This document shows positions 1 through 8,690 of a stretch of 59,178 nt of DNA, one piece after another (within the stretch, counting starts at the first letter, position 1; every line of letters starts with the position of its first letter). Below the pieces are notes generated by a model, which saw nothing but the letters and a program-made list of their open reading frames with translations, was not told the origin of the DNA and did not search any database. Origin of the DNA: Oscillospiraceae bacterium (lineage in GTDB: Bacteria; Bacillota; Clostridia; Oscillospirales; CAG-272); assembly GCA_015065105.1 (NCBI GenBank), contig SVQZ01000015.1, positions 1 through 59,178 of the forward strand, written 5' to 3'. Made by a program: the position numbers and the translations under genes.

Positions 1-1926
1 GCATTCGACCGCTTCGGCGATGCTTCTGACACCGCAGACTGGGCAAAGGAAGCTATGACCTGGATGGTAACTGTTGAGCTTATCAACGGTACAGGAGCAA
101 ACGTTAAGGGCGCTCCCACCCTTGCTCCCGCAAAGACCGCTACAAGAGCTCAGGTTGCAAAGATCTTAATGAGCTATTCGGATCTCTGGTATGACCAGCC
201 CTACAACGTAGGCGATATCCTTATAGGTGATACCTCCATTTGTGAGTATATCATCGTTTATTCCTCAAGTGCTTCCAATCCCGCAAAGGAATTCCAGAAG
301 TATGTCAAGATGGCAACAGGCTTTGAGCTTGATCTTGTTCAGGATACCGAGTGCGAGATAGGTGAAAAGGAGATCCTTATCGGTAAGACAAACCGTGAAG
401 GTGTTACCGTTAATATCGACAGAACACAGTGCGAGGGCGATGACGATGCCTTTGTATATGGTGTGCAGAACGGTAATCTTTATATCACCTCTAATGAAAA
501 CAACCTCGGTACGCTCTATGCGGTATATGATTTTCTTGAGCATTATGCAGGTATCAATTTCTATAACGATATAGAGACCGTTGATGTTAAAAAGACATTC
601 TGTGTTCCTGCGGATCTTGATTTTTACGAAACATCCGTAACAAGCGAATTCCGCGTATTTTTCACTATCCGTAACAAAGAAAAATGGATGGCTGAATCCT
701 CCAACACTTTCAGAGGCTTTTACCATTCCTTGCCCTCTCTTAGTGTAGATCCTTCCGAATTCAGTCCCGATTGGTCTTTCCAGACCGGTCTTCATCAGAC
801 CAATGACCCCTGTCTTACAGATACCAAGATACAACAAAACATCATAACCAACACAAAAGAGCTTGCCGGCGGCGGAGGTGTATGGGTTGCTATGTCGGAC
901 GGTGAATACTACTGTAAGTGTGCTAACTGTGCGGCATATTACCGTCAGCATGGCAGAATGGGTCCCTACTTCAACATTCTTGACGTTGTAGCAGACGCTC
1001 TTGAAGAGGAATATCCCGATACTAAGATAATCGGCCTTGCATATAAGTATATTTGGTCCAAGCTTGAGAATTTCAATGCTGAGGATATCAATAAGAACGT
1101 TGCGGTCGTTGTATGTACAGACAATATGTGCGGTACACATTCAATCACCTCGACAGGCTGTCGTAACAGCTCTAATCCTAATGAAACATATACTCAGGAA
1201 ACAGCATACGGTACAACTAAGGTTGTTCACGGATATAAGGAATGCTTCGATACTATAGTAGATCTCGCACCCAATGTATATCTTTGGGACTATATCTATC
1301 CTGCAAACAATAATGAACAGCCCATTCCTCTTTTCCACCGTCTGTATGACAACTATACATATTTCTTAAATAACGGTGTAAAGGGCGTATTTTGTCAGAA
1401 TCACGAATATAATAATGCTTGCTTCGGCCTGCTCAGAGAATATATGACCTGCAAGCTTCTCCGTAACGGCGGTACGATGACCGAACAGGAATATTGGTCT
1501 CTTCTTGATGAATTTCTTAAAGAGTATTACGGAGACGGCTGGACCTATATCCGTGAATATATCGACTATAGCTGGCAGCTTTCCCAGGAAAACGAATGGC
1601 ATATCTGGTCTAAGGAGCACTGGAACGACATCATCACCGAGGAACAGTACAGAGAAAACTTCGATTATTTGATGGGTCTTTGGGAAAAAGCTGAATCCCT
1701 TGCTCAGACCGAGGAGATGGCTGACAGAGTAAGACGAGACTCTACTCAGATGAAGTATATCGAGCTCTGCCTCGCTTACGAGACCTATGCTGACAGCGCA
1801 ATGACCGCTGAAGATCTTGCAAAATATACAGCGTTGAGAGATGCTTATATTGAAATTCTTGAACTCTATGACTTCAAAATACCCAATATCAGCAACCTCA
1901 ATCCTAAATTTTGGAACTACGGATAA
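1..1926 (+). CDS. SLH-domain DUF4838 surface protein (5' end outside window)
   Basis: The reading frame is open at base 1, so only the last 641 residues are seen. It begins inside an S-layer-homology repeat (A F D R F G D A S D ... L A P A K T A T R A Q V A K I L). A GH67-N-like alpha/beta domain follows at about residues 75-190, then a DUF4838 core carrying a Cys-rich YCKCANC motif near residue 304. DUF4838 proteins are mostly linked to polysaccharide-use loci and the exact reaction is not established. SLH repeats normally bind secondary cell-wall polymer, so this is probably a cell-surface protein. It is a close paralogue of the next gene, with 92 identical bases in the SLH region, which indicates tandem duplication or gene conversion. 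Its signal peptide and first SLH repeats must lie upstream of the window. Confidence 0.88.
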   Translation, partial: AFDRFGDASDTADWAKEAMTWMVTVELINGTGANVKGAPTLAPAKTATRAQVAKILMSYSDLWYDQPYNVGDILIGDTSICEYIIVYSSSASNPAKEFQKYVKMATGFELDLVQDTECEIGEKEILIGKTNREGVTVNIDRTQCEGDDDAFVYGVQNGNLYITSNENNLGTLYAVYDFLEHYAGINFYNDIETVDVKKTFCVPADLDFYETSVTSEFRVFFTIRNKEKWMAESSNTFRGFYHSLPSLSVDPSEFSPDWSFQTGLHQTNDPCLTDTKIQQNIITNTKELAGGGGVWVAMSDGEYYCKCANCAAYYRQHGRMGPYFNILDVVADALEEEYPDTKIIGLAYKYIWSKLENFNAEDINKNVAVVVCTDNMCGTHSITSTGCRNSSNPNETYTQETAYGTTKVVHGYKECFDTIVDLAPNVYLWDYIYPANNNEQPIPLFHRLYDNYTYFLNNGVKGVFCQNHEYNNACFGLLREYMTCKLLRNGGTMTEQEYWSLLDEFLKEYYGDGWTYIREYIDYSWQLSQENEWHIWSKEHWNDIITEEQYRENFDYLMGLWEKAESLAQTEEMADRVRRDSTQMKYIELCLAYETYADSAMTAEDLAKYTALRDAYIEILELYDFKIPNISNLNPKFWNYG

Positions 1927-2007
1927 CACTTGATCTGATGCGACACAGTATTAAATGATCATTATTTTTGATGAGAATAAGAAGCAAATAAATTAGGCTG
2001 TCTCGCG

Positions 2008-2080
2008 GGCACCGGCCCGTACCGAATCCCGCTCCGTTCCTTGGTGCAAACAACTTACACGAAATGGAGCAATTTCTATA
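2008..2080 (-). repeat. Dispersed ~74-bp element, copy A
   Basis: Read on the minus strand it starts TATAGAAATTGCTCC, continues with ATTTCGTGTAAGTTGTTTGCA and GGAGCGGGATTCGG, and ends in a hairpin GGTAC..GTGCC. It closely matches copy C at 23189-23262. It starts about 14 nt downstream, on the same strand, of the strong hairpin at 2095-2130. It fills most of the 310-bp gap between the two DUF4838 genes, where no coding potential is visible. Confidence 0.8.
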
Positions 2081-2094
2081 AATTAAAAAGAAAA

Positions 2095-2130
2095 GCGGTC
2101 GTTCAATGCCGAAAGGTATTGAACGACCGC
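2095..2130. terminator. Strong hairpin, probable bidirectional terminator
   Basis: Arms GCGGTCGTTCAATGCC and GGTATTGAACGACCGC pair over 16 positions (one G-T) around a GAAA loop. On the minus strand it is followed by CTTTTCTTTTTAATT; on the plus strand by a weaker TTGCTTTGTTG. It lies between the two SLH-DUF4838 genes and would stop read-through from the first. Confidence 0.7.
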
Positions 2131-2236
2131 TTGCTTTGTTGTATGACTTAATTACACATAAAATTTACTAAATATTTGTTTATTTCGGGTACAGTATATT
2201 ATATAATTATATCAAAATATAAAAAGGAGACAAACC

Positions 2237-4642
2237 ATGAAAAGATTTATCTCAATTCTTCTTCTCGCGATGATGCTCTTGACTGCAGTTCCCTTCAGCA
2301 GCTTCAGCGCATCTGCCGCAGAGGAGACTCTCCCCTTTACCGACGTAAAGGAGACCGACTGGTTCTATGAAGCGGTTGACTATACTTACGCTAACGGTAT
2401 CTTCAAGGGTACAAATTCCGCAGGTACCCTCTTTTCTCCCGGAAATGCTATGACAAGAGCTCAGTTTGCAACTACTCTCTTCCGTCTTTCCGGTGCTAAT
2501 GAAGCTAATTACCAGGGCGAAAGCCTTTTCCCCGACGTTCCCTCCAACGACTGGATGACCGCCGCTGTTAACTGGGCGAGCGAAAAGGGCTACGTTGAGG
2601 GTAACAACAAGGGCGAATTCATGCCCTCAAAGACTCTTAACCGTCAGACTCTTGCTACCATGCTTTACAGATACGCAAAGGATGAGTATGATACCTCAAA
2701 GGTAAGACAGACGGCATTCGACCGCTTCGGCGATGCTTCTGACACCGCAGACTGGGCAAAGGAAGCTATGACCTGGATGGTAACTGTTGAGCTTATCAAC
2801 GGTACTGGCGCAAACGTTAAGGGTGCTCCTACTCTTGCTCCTGCCAAGACCGCTACAAGAGGTCAGGTTGCTCAGATCCTTATGAACTATGCTAACCTTT
2901 GGTACAACCAGCCCTATAACGTAGGTGATATCCTTATCGGTGAGGATTCTATTTGCGATTATATCGTTGTATATTCCTCTGCTTACGCTGATCTGGCAGC
3001 AGACTTTGTTAAGTATATCAAGATGGCTACCGGTTTTGAGCTTGACTGTGTACAGGACACCGCTTGTGAGATCGGCGAAAAGGAGATACTTATCGGTAAG
3101 ACAAACCGTGAGGGTGTTACCGTTAATATCGACAGAGCACAGTGCGGTGATGATGAAGAATCCTTTATTTACGGAGTACAGAACGGTAATCTTTATCTTA
3201 CCTCTAACGAAAAGCAACACGGTACAGAATATGCCGTATATGATTTTCTTGAGGTTTATGCCGGAATTAATTATTTCGGAACCATTGAAACCGTTGATTT
3301 GATAAAGTGCTCCTATGTTCCTGCAGATCTTGACTACTTTGAGACCTCCGCAACTAAGGATTACCGTGTGTTTTATGCTAACAAATATGGTAATGAGGCC
3401 AAATGGAAGGCTTACAGCGCAGGCGATATAAACGGCTTCTACCATGCTCTTCCTTCCTTTGGTAAGGATCCCTCCGAGTTTATTCCTTCCTGGGAGTATC
3501 AGGTTGAGTGGCACAAGACCTCCGATCCCTGTCTTACCGATCCCAAGATCCAGCAGAATATTATTACCAATGCAAGTAACTTTGCCGGTAAGGAGGGTAT
3601 ATGGTGTGCTATGAGTGACGGTTCAGGTTATTGCAAATGTGCAAACTGCCGTGTTGCATACCGTGATAAGGGACGTCTTGGCCCCTATGTTGATATTCTT
3701 GATATACTTGCAGATGCTATTCCGAATACTAAGATAGTAGGTCTTGCATATAATTATACATGGTCGGTTCTTAAGGGTTACGAGCCCGGTGATCTTAACG
3801 AAAACGTTGTTATCGTTGTATGTACAAACAAACTGTGCGCATCCCATGTAATCAATGATCCTAATTGCAAAAATCAGATTTGCCCCAATGCAACCATTGA
3901 AATAAATACGGGTGGTTATATAACAGTAAAGGACGGTTCTGATGATATTTTCCGTGAAATCTGCCGTGTTGTTCCCAATGTATGGGTATGGGACTACGTA
4001 TTCCCCGCTGACCACAACGAAGCTCCCCTTCCTTTGTTCCACCGTATGTATAAGAATTATAAGTATTATTTCGAGAACGGTGTAACAGGTATGTTCTGGC
4101 AGAATACCACCGATGATAACGCTTGCTTCGACGTTATGAGAAACTACATGGGCGCAAAGCTTATGAGTGAGGGCAAGGATATGACCGAGGAAGAGTACTG
4201 GGCATATATCGAAGAGTTTATGAAGGCTTATTACGGTGACGGTTATACCTATATTCTTGAATATATCAACCATGCTTACAAGCTTCAGAGTGAAAATGAA
4301 TGGCATCTCTGGACTATGGAGAAGTGGTACGATATCATCACCGAGGAGCAGTACAGAGAGAACTTCGACTATATGATGGGTCTCTGGGAAAAGGCAGAAG
4401 CTCTTGCTCAGACCGAGGAAATGGCAGATAGAGTAAGACGTGACTCCACACAGATGAAGTTTATCGAGCTTTGTCTTGCATACGAGGATTACGCTGACAG
4501 CGCAAAGACCGAGGAGGATCTTAAGACATATACAGATAAGAGAGCCGCTTATCTTGAAATTCTTAAGGAATATAACTTTATGGAGCCTCTTTACAGCTCA
4601 ACCAAGCTTAATCCTGTTGAATGGAGAATCGCTGTGTATTAA
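2237..4642 (+). CDS. SLH-domain DUF4838 surface protein
   Basis: 801 residues with a clear Sec signal peptide (MKRFISILLLAMMLLTAVPF ... SASAAEE, cut about residue 28). Three S-layer-homology repeats follow at about 33-83, 97-147 and 160-215, then a GH67-N-like domain (about 225-345), then DUF4838 with a GYCKCANC motif near residue 466. The SLH repeats should hold it on the cell-wall polymer, and the rest probably acts on or binds a plant or host glycan; the reaction is unknown. The start is fixed by AAAAAGGAG eight bases before ATG, with a TATAAT at 2202-2207. It is a tandem paralogue of the preceding gene and related to the cytosolic DUF4838 protein at 37680. A strong terminator follows. Confidence 0.92.
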   Translation: MKRFISILLLAMMLLTAVPFSSFSASAAEETLPFTDVKETDWFYEAVDYTYANGIFKGTNSAGTLFSPGNAMTRAQFATTLFRLSGANEANYQGESLFPDVPSNDWMTAAVNWASEKGYVEGNNKGEFMPSKTLNRQTLATMLYRYAKDEYDTSKVRQTAFDRFGDASDTADWAKEAMTWMVTVELINGTGANVKGAPTLAPAKTATRGQVAQILMNYANLWYNQPYNVGDILIGEDSICDYIVVYSSAYADLAADFVKYIKMATGFELDCVQDTACEIGEKEILIGKTNREGVTVNIDRAQCGDDEESFIYGVQNGNLYLTSNEKQHGTEYAVYDFLEVYAGINYFGTIETVDLIKCSYVPADLDYFETSATKDYRVFYANKYGNEAKWKAYSAGDINGFYHALPSFGKDPSEFIPSWEYQVEWHKTSDPCLTDPKIQQNIITNASNFAGKEGIWCAMSDGSGYCKCANCRVAYRDKGRLGPYVDILDILADAIPNTKIVGLAYNYTWSVLKGYEPGDLNENVVIVVCTNKLCASHVINDPNCKNQICPNATIEINTGGYITVKDGSDDIFREICRVVPNVWVWDYVFPADHNEAPLPLFHRMYKNYKYYFENGVTGMFWQNTTDDNACFDVMRNYMGAKLMSEGKDMTEEEYWAYIEEFMKAYYGDGYTYILEYINHAYKLQSENEWHLWTMEKWYDIITEEQYRENFDYMMGLWEKAEALAQTEEMADRVRRDSTQMKFIELCLAYEDYADSAKTEEDLKTYTDKRAAYLEILKEYNFMEPLYSSTKLNPVEWRIAVY

Positions 4643-4685
4643 TATCGGTAATTCCTTTAAAATCGATATTAACGTTTAAAATATG

Positions 4686-4715
4686 ACGGGACTCTTTTTA
4701 AAGAGTCCCGTTTTT
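4686..4715 (+). terminator. Intrinsic terminator after SLH-DUF4838 gene
   Basis: A 12-bp perfect stem ACGGGACTCTTT / AAAGAGTCCCGT with a tight TT loop is followed by TTTTT. It lies 43 bp after the stop of the SLH-DUF4838 gene and isolates it from hpf. Confidence 0.85.
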
Positions 4716-4769
4716 ATGCATATATTGGTTATTGTATATAAGTATTTTTATTTTTTATCTATAAAACTA

Positions 4770-4798
4770 TTGATTTTGCACTTTGTATATGTTATAAT
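4770..4798 (+). promoter_or_regulatory. SigA-type promoter of hpf
   Basis: TTGATT (4770-4775), a 17-bp spacer and TATAAT (4793-4798) lie about 50 bp before the hpf start. The hpf ribosome binding site AAAGGAG lies downstream. Confidence 0.7.
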
Positions 4799-4848
4799 AT
4801 GAATGTAATCACAAACGATTACAATCCATTAGCAAAGGAGCGTTTAAT

Positions 4849-5376
4849 ATGAAAATCACAACCTTCGGAAGACAAGTTGAAGTTACCGAGGATCTTAAGA
4901 TCCTTTTCGAGAAAAAGCTTGGCAAGTTAGACAAGTTCTTCCATGACGGAGCAGACTGCAACATTACCCTCCGCGAAAGAAAGAACGGCAGAAAGGTTCT
5001 CGAGGTGACTATCACCTCAGGCTCTACTCTCTTCCGCGCAGAAACCGAGGAGGAGACCTTCCAAAACGCTCTCGACAAGGCAGTTGCCACAATTGAGCGT
5101 CAGATCCGTAAGAACAAAACAAGATTAGCGAAAAGACTCCGCGAAACGGCTTTCGACCGTGACCTTCCTGCCTTTGAGGAGCCTGTTGAGGAAGAGGGCG
5201 AATTCAACATCAGAGTCAAGACCTTCTCCTTCAAACCCATGTCACCCGAGGAGGCCATCCTTCAGATGAATCTCCTGGGACACGAATTCTTCGTATTCGA
5301 AAATGACGAAACAGGTGAAGTAAACGTCGTTTACAAGCGGCATACAAATAAATACGGTCTTATCATTCCCGAATAA
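4849..5376 (+). CDS. hpf: Ribosome hibernation-promoting factor, long form
   Basis: 175 residues, the usual length for long HPF. The N-terminal S30AE/YfiA domain (about 1-100, beginning MKITTFGRQVEVTEDLK) binds the 30S decoding region. A linker rich in Glu/Pro follows, then a C-terminal dimerisation domain (about 115-175, containing VKTFSFKPMSPEEAILQMNL and ending HTNKYGLIIPE). Long HPF joins two 70S ribosomes into inactive 100S dimers in stationary phase. It is monocistronic, with its own promoter at 4770 and a terminator at 5380. The start has an AAAGGAG site. No unusual changes were seen. Confidence 0.96.
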   Translation: MKITTFGRQVEVTEDLKILFEKKLGKLDKFFHDGADCNITLRERKNGRKVLEVTITSGSTLFRAETEEETFQNALDKAVATIERQIRKNKTRLAKRLRETAFDRDLPAFEEPVEEEGEFNIRVKTFSFKPMSPEEAILQMNLLGHEFFVFENDETGEVNVVYKRHTNKYGLIIPE

Positions 5377-5379
5377 TAC

Positions 5380-5409
5380 AAAAAGGTGTGCTAAATGCAC
5401 ACCTTTTTT
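5380..5409. terminator. Bidirectional terminator between hpf and cyclophilin
   Basis: AAAAAGGTGTGC / GCACACCTTTTTT pair around a TAAAT loop. A-run and T-run flanks let it act for hpf on the plus strand and for the convergent cyclophilin gene on the minus strand. Confidence 0.9.
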
Positions 5410-5419
5410 CGTATTTGAT

Positions 5420-5890
5420 TTATTCTATAGTGATGCTTTTGATCCTCTGGTCAACCAAAGGCTTATCAGAGAAGTTTGTTTTAACGCCTGCGATCTCATC
5501 AACAACCTCTATACCCTCAACAACGTGTCCGAAGGCGGCATACTGTCCGTCAAGGAAGGTAGCGTCTGCATGGCAGATAAAGAACTGGCTGGATGCAGAA
5601 TCGGGTATCTGGGTACGTGCCATAGAGATAACTCCTCTCTTGTGGGAGATGGGGTTGTTCACACCGTTAATGGCAAATTCGCCCTTGATAGTCTCTTCGC
5701 TGCCGCCCATACCTGTTCCTGTTGGGTCGCCGCCCTGTATCATAAAGCCTGCGATAACACGATGGAAGATAAGTCCGTCATAAAAGCCTTCCTTTACAAG
5801 CTTTTCAAAGTTTGCAACGGTGATAGGAGCTGCAGAAGCATCAAGCTCAAGCTTCATAACACCGCCGTTTTCCATTTCAATTCTGATCAT
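5420..5890 (-). CDS. Cytosolic cyclophilin-type peptidyl-prolyl isomerase
   Basis: 156 residues forming one cyclophilin fold with no signal peptide, so probably cytoplasmic. It has the usual prokaryotic motifs: FHRVIAGFMIQGGDP (catalytic Arg in FHR), a GxGxGG segment followed by E..KGEF, and ASSQFFI...FLDGQYAAFGHV. It catalyses cis-trans isomerisation of Xaa-Pro bonds and assists folding. It lies 3 bp downstream of the two-domain lipoprotein cyclophilin on the same strand, so the two are almost certainly co-transcribed. Its sequence is closer to each domain of that neighbour than to distant cyclophilins, which suggests local duplication. Confidence 0.95.
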   Translation of the reverse strand: MIRIEMENGGVMKLELDASAAPITVANFEKLVKEGFYDGLIFHRVIAGFMIQGGDPTGTGMGGSEETIKGEFAINGVNNPISHKRGVISMARTQIPDSASSQFFICHADATFLDGQYAAFGHVVEGIEVVDEIAGVKTNFSDKPLVDQRIKSITIE

Positions 5891-5893
5891 TTT

Positions 5894-7048
5894 TTATTCC
5901 TCCGAAATTCTTACTGTATTTATAATAACGTCCTGTACGGGATGCTCCGTACCCGCTATCAATTCAAGCTGTGCAATGGTATCAACCACGTCCATACCCT
6001 CGGTAACCATACCAAATGCGGCATATTGTCCGTCAAGAAATGCAGAATCCTCAACACAAATAAAGAACTGGCTGGATGCGGAGTCATAACTATCGCTTCT
6101 TCTTGCCATAGAGATAACACCTCTCTTATGCGAAAGAAGGTTTACGACACCGTTTACCGAGAATTCACCCTTAATTCTGTTTTCACTTCCGCCGGTACCG
6201 TCTCCGTTAGGGTCACCGCCCTGAATCATAAAATCGGAGTCGATACGGTGGATACTCAAACCGTCGTAAAATCCGTCACTTGCAAGGCTGATAAAGTTTT
6301 CAACTGTTATAGGGGCAAGGTCAGGATAAAGCTCAAGCTTTATATTGCCGAAATCCTTCATTTCGATTATGGCACTTATCTTTTTCTCGGTTGCCTTTTT
6401 AAGCTGCTCGTCAGACGCAGAATCTGTAAGCTCGGGAGTCAGCAGTTCTGTAGGTTCGCCCTTTTCAAGATACGCAACCTTTATAACGATATCCTTTGCG
6501 GGCTTCTCGGTTCCTACTATAAGGGTAGAGGAGGCAATGGAGTCAACTACGGTCATTCCCTCAATAACGCGGCCGAAGGCGGCATACATACCGTCAAGAC
6601 TTGAAGATGCGTCGCCGTGGCAGATAAAGAACTGACTGGACGCGGAATCGTAATCCGTGCTTCTCGCCATTGATACCACACCTCTTGTGTGTGAAAGGGT
6701 ATTATCCACACCGTTTGCGGAAAATTCGCCCTTAATTTTATCCTTGCTTCCGCCGGTACCGTCACCGTTGGGGTCACCGCCCTGAATAACAAAGCCGGGT
6801 TTTACTCTGTGAATGGTAAGACCGTCATAAAATCCGTCCTGTACGAGCTTTTTGAAGTTTTCAACGGTTATGGGTGCAATATCCGAGTAAAGCTCGATCT
6901 TAATGGTTCCGTAGTCCTCTATTTCGAAAACTGCGATATTTCCGTCCTTCACGGATGACTTTCTTTTTTCTTTTACTTCCTTGTCACCGCAGGAAACTAA
7001 AGAAAAAGCGAGAAGAAGGGACAAAACCAATGCCATTAACTTTTTCAT
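5894..7048 (-). CDS. Two-domain cyclophilin lipoprotein
   Basis: 384 residues. The N-terminus MKKLMALVLSLLLAFSLVSCGD is a lipoprotein signal with the lipobox LVSC, so the mature protein should be tethered outside the membrane. Two complete cyclophilin domains follow, about 40-205 and 225-384. Each has a catalytic-type HR motif (IHRVKPGFVIQGGDP and IHRIDSDFMIQGGDP), an NGDGTGGS segment and an ASSQFFIC strand. Two fused cyclophilin domains on one lipoprotein is uncommon. It probably helps fold exported proteins near the membrane. It is the first gene of a two-gene unit with the cytosolic cyclophilin. Confidence 0.93.
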   Translation of the reverse strand: MKKLMALVLSLLLAFSLVSCGDKEVKEKRKSSVKDGNIAVFEIEDYGTIKIELYSDIAPITVENFKKLVQDGFYDGLTIHRVKPGFVIQGGDPNGDGTGGSKDKIKGEFSANGVDNTLSHTRGVVSMARSTDYDSASSQFFICHGDASSSLDGMYAAFGRVIEGMTVVDSIASSTLIVGTEKPAKDIVIKVAYLEKGEPTELLTPELTDSASDEQLKKATEKKISAIIEMKDFGNIKLELYPDLAPITVENFISLASDGFYDGLSIHRIDSDFMIQGGDPNGDGTGGSENRIKGEFSVNGVVNLLSHKRGVISMARRSDSYDSASSQFFICVEDSAFLDGQYAAFGMVTEGMDVVDTIAQLELIAGTEHPVQDVIINTVRISEE

Positions 7049-7111
7049 TATCTAAAATCCTTTCATCTTGAATTATTATATATAAATTGTTATATAATAC
7101 CTTGAGGTGAT

Positions 7112-8182
7112 ATGATGAACGCTTTACCGAAAAGCCTTTGGGGAAGGATCCTTGTTTCGGCGTGTTATATTATTATAGGAATACTTGGGGTTTATATTCT
7201 GTTTTCAAAGCTCTTTGCGGTAATAGCTCCCTTTGTTCTCGCCCTCGGTATAGGCAGACTCCTGCAGGGTGCCGTTGATCCCCTTGAGAAAAGACTCAAG
7301 CTTTCCCGCCGTCTGATAGGCTTTTTTCTGAATCTTATACTTATACTCTTTCTCGGATTCGTTACCGTTCTCATTGTAAATCAGCTTATATCGGAAACCA
7401 ACCACATCTTTGAGATACTGAGTAAAAACAGCGAAAAAATAATAGATACTGTTTCAGAATTTCTCGAAGGGATCGGGGACCGCTTTCCCTTCATTTACGA
7501 AAGACTTGACGAAGAGGTGGTCGTGGGAACTGTGATCGAGGCAACGAATAATATCATATCTGCCGCAACCGCAGAGCTTGCCTCCGCTCTTGCAAGATTT
7601 ATAAAAGCTCTTCCCGGAGTACTGCTCTTTTTCACTGTATTCGTTATTGCATCCTTTTATTTTGCAATGGATTATTATACTATTAAGGAAAAGATAAAGA
7701 GATATCTGCCCTCTTTTATGCAAAAGAGCGCTTCTGAATTCAAGGAAGCTCTTCGCAGTGCGGGATTACAGTATATCAAGGCGTATTCTATAATACTGCT
7801 TATAACCTTCGCACAGCTTTTTATCGGCTTTATCATTATCGGATTGGATTATACACTTATTCTTGCCTCGGTAATTGCGATTCTTGATATGCTCCCCGTT
7901 ATCGGCACAGGAACTGTTCTGGTACCCTGGGCGGCATTCTGTCTTCTTTCGGGAAATACTGCAAGGGGTATCGGTCTTTTTATAGTTTTTGCGGTAATAA
8001 GCATTACAAGGGAGATAATCGAACCGAAGATAGTCGGAAGCTGTATCGGAATGCACCCTCTTCTCACCCTTGTTTCGATGTACGCAGGGTATAAATTTTT
8101 TGGAGTTTTAGGTATTCTTTTACTGCCTGTGACCGTTATGATCATCAAAAGCTCCGTTGATAAGGTCCTTATTAAAACATAA
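7112..8182 (+). CDS. AI-2E/YtvI-type membrane permease
   Basis: 356 residues of the AI-2E transporter family (PF01594), with about eight hydrophobic segments: two N-terminal (about 14-50), one at 64-95, one at 165-190 and a C-terminal bundle. The long soluble loop between them (about 95-160) and the conserved C-terminal half with MLPVIGTGTVLVPWA and EPKIVGSCIGMHPLLTLVSMYAGYKFFG are characteristic. In spore formers this subfamily includes the sporulation protein YtvI; substrates remain uncertain. The start follows a GAGGTG site. TATAAT at 7093 lies just upstream. Divergent from the cyclophilin pair. Confidence 0.85.
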   Translation: MMNALPKSLWGRILVSACYIIIGILGVYILFSKLFAVIAPFVLALGIGRLLQGAVDPLEKRLKLSRRLIGFFLNLILILFLGFVTVLIVNQLISETNHIFEILSKNSEKIIDTVSEFLEGIGDRFPFIYERLDEEVVVGTVIEATNNIISAATAELASALARFIKALPGVLLFFTVFVIASFYFAMDYYTIKEKIKRYLPSFMQKSASEFKEALRSAGLQYIKAYSIILLITFAQLFIGFIIIGLDYTLILASVIAILDMLPVIGTGTVLVPWAAFCLLSGNTARGIGLFIVFAVISITREIIEPKIVGSCIGMHPLLTLVSMYAGYKFFGVLGILLLPVTVMIIKSSVDKVLIKT

Positions 8183-8296
8183 TACCATATCACACCGAAA
8201 TAGTTGCTAACAAATTGAAAATTTTCTCATAAGGCTGTTTAAATTGTGAACGATTTATAAATTTTATAAAATCGAAGGGATTTTTCAAAAAGCCTG

Positions 8297-8325
8297 TTGA
8301 CAAACTATTTAGACCTCTATATAAT
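8297..8325 (+). promoter_or_regulatory. Perfect-consensus promoter of candidate small RNA
   Basis: TTGACA (8297-8302), exactly 17 bp, then TATAAT (8320-8325). It is one of only two perfect consensus promoters I found; the other serves the tRNA. No open reading frame follows with a credible start, which points to a stable RNA product. Confidence 0.85.
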
Positions 8326-8331
8326 AGTCAT

Positions 8332-8537
8332 TGGTATTGATTTATCCACAAGATATTGTGGTTTTTGGATATCACTTTATTTTTCAAAACCACCTTGTTT
8401 TGCAGATACCGATCGGGGTATCTCCGGGTCAAAAAACAAAGTGGAATAGAGAAGTGAGTACATAGGCTAAGCCTATATTAACCAAAAAAACAACGCTGAA
8501 AAGAGAATGGGAAACTCTTTTCGGCGTTGTTTTTTAT
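8332..8537 (+). ncRNA. Candidate structured small RNA (~205 nt)
   Basis: The segment lies between a consensus promoter and a strong terminator in a 770-bp region with no convincing gene. It contains a chain of overlapping helices: CCACAA/TTGTGG (8345-8360), GTGGTTTTTG with CAAAACCAC (8358-8393), and an outer CCACCTTGTTTTG with CAAAAAACAAAGTGG enclosing AGATACC/GGTATCT (about 8390-8444). A small ATAGGC-TAA-GCCTAT dyad sits at 8462-8476. The 5' end TTGGT can pair with ACCAA just before the terminator, closing the molecule, a layout reminiscent of 6S RNA. I cannot assign it to a named family from sequence alone. A TTATCCACA DnaA-box sequence occurs inside the first helix, perhaps by chance. Confidence 0.6.
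8489..8537 (+). terminator. Intrinsic terminator of candidate small RNA
   Basis: Stem AACAACGCTGAAAAGAG / CTCTTTTCGGCGTTGTT (17 pairs including one wobble, loop AATGGGAAA) is followed by a T-run to 8535. An A-run before the stem would let it act in both directions. Confidence 0.88.
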
Positions 8538-8690
8538 TATGGAAAATTGCTTTGTTCCGTGAAAGTTGCTTTTGCTTTGGGTATTAAGAATATCTTTTTC
8601 CCGTTTAAATGGGGAAAGACCGTACAACACAGATGCTTTACAACAGCACCCATTCGGCAAACTACCCCTTGCCGGTGTACGGTCCCTCGA
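8538..8690 (+). repeat. Dispersed element, copy D (diverged, expanded)
   Basis: Starts TATGGAAAATTGCTTTGTTCCGTG directly after the T-run of the small-RNA terminator, then AAGTTGCTTTTGC, matching the first half of the ~74-bp family. The 3' part is longer than in other copies and folds as nested hairpins: GACCGTACA (8618-8626) with TGTACGGTC (8676-8684), and CGGCAA with TTGCCG inside it. Between 8690 and 8955 I see only another small dyad (GCCGA/TCGGC near 8730-8752) and the rlmB promoter; short reading frames here lack ribosome binding sites. Confidence 0.55.

Noticed and set aside
5525-6604. 359-codon open frame on the plus strand
   Set aside because: It is antisense to both cyclophilin genes, which have complete motifs and good starts; the translated sequence has no recognisable domain.
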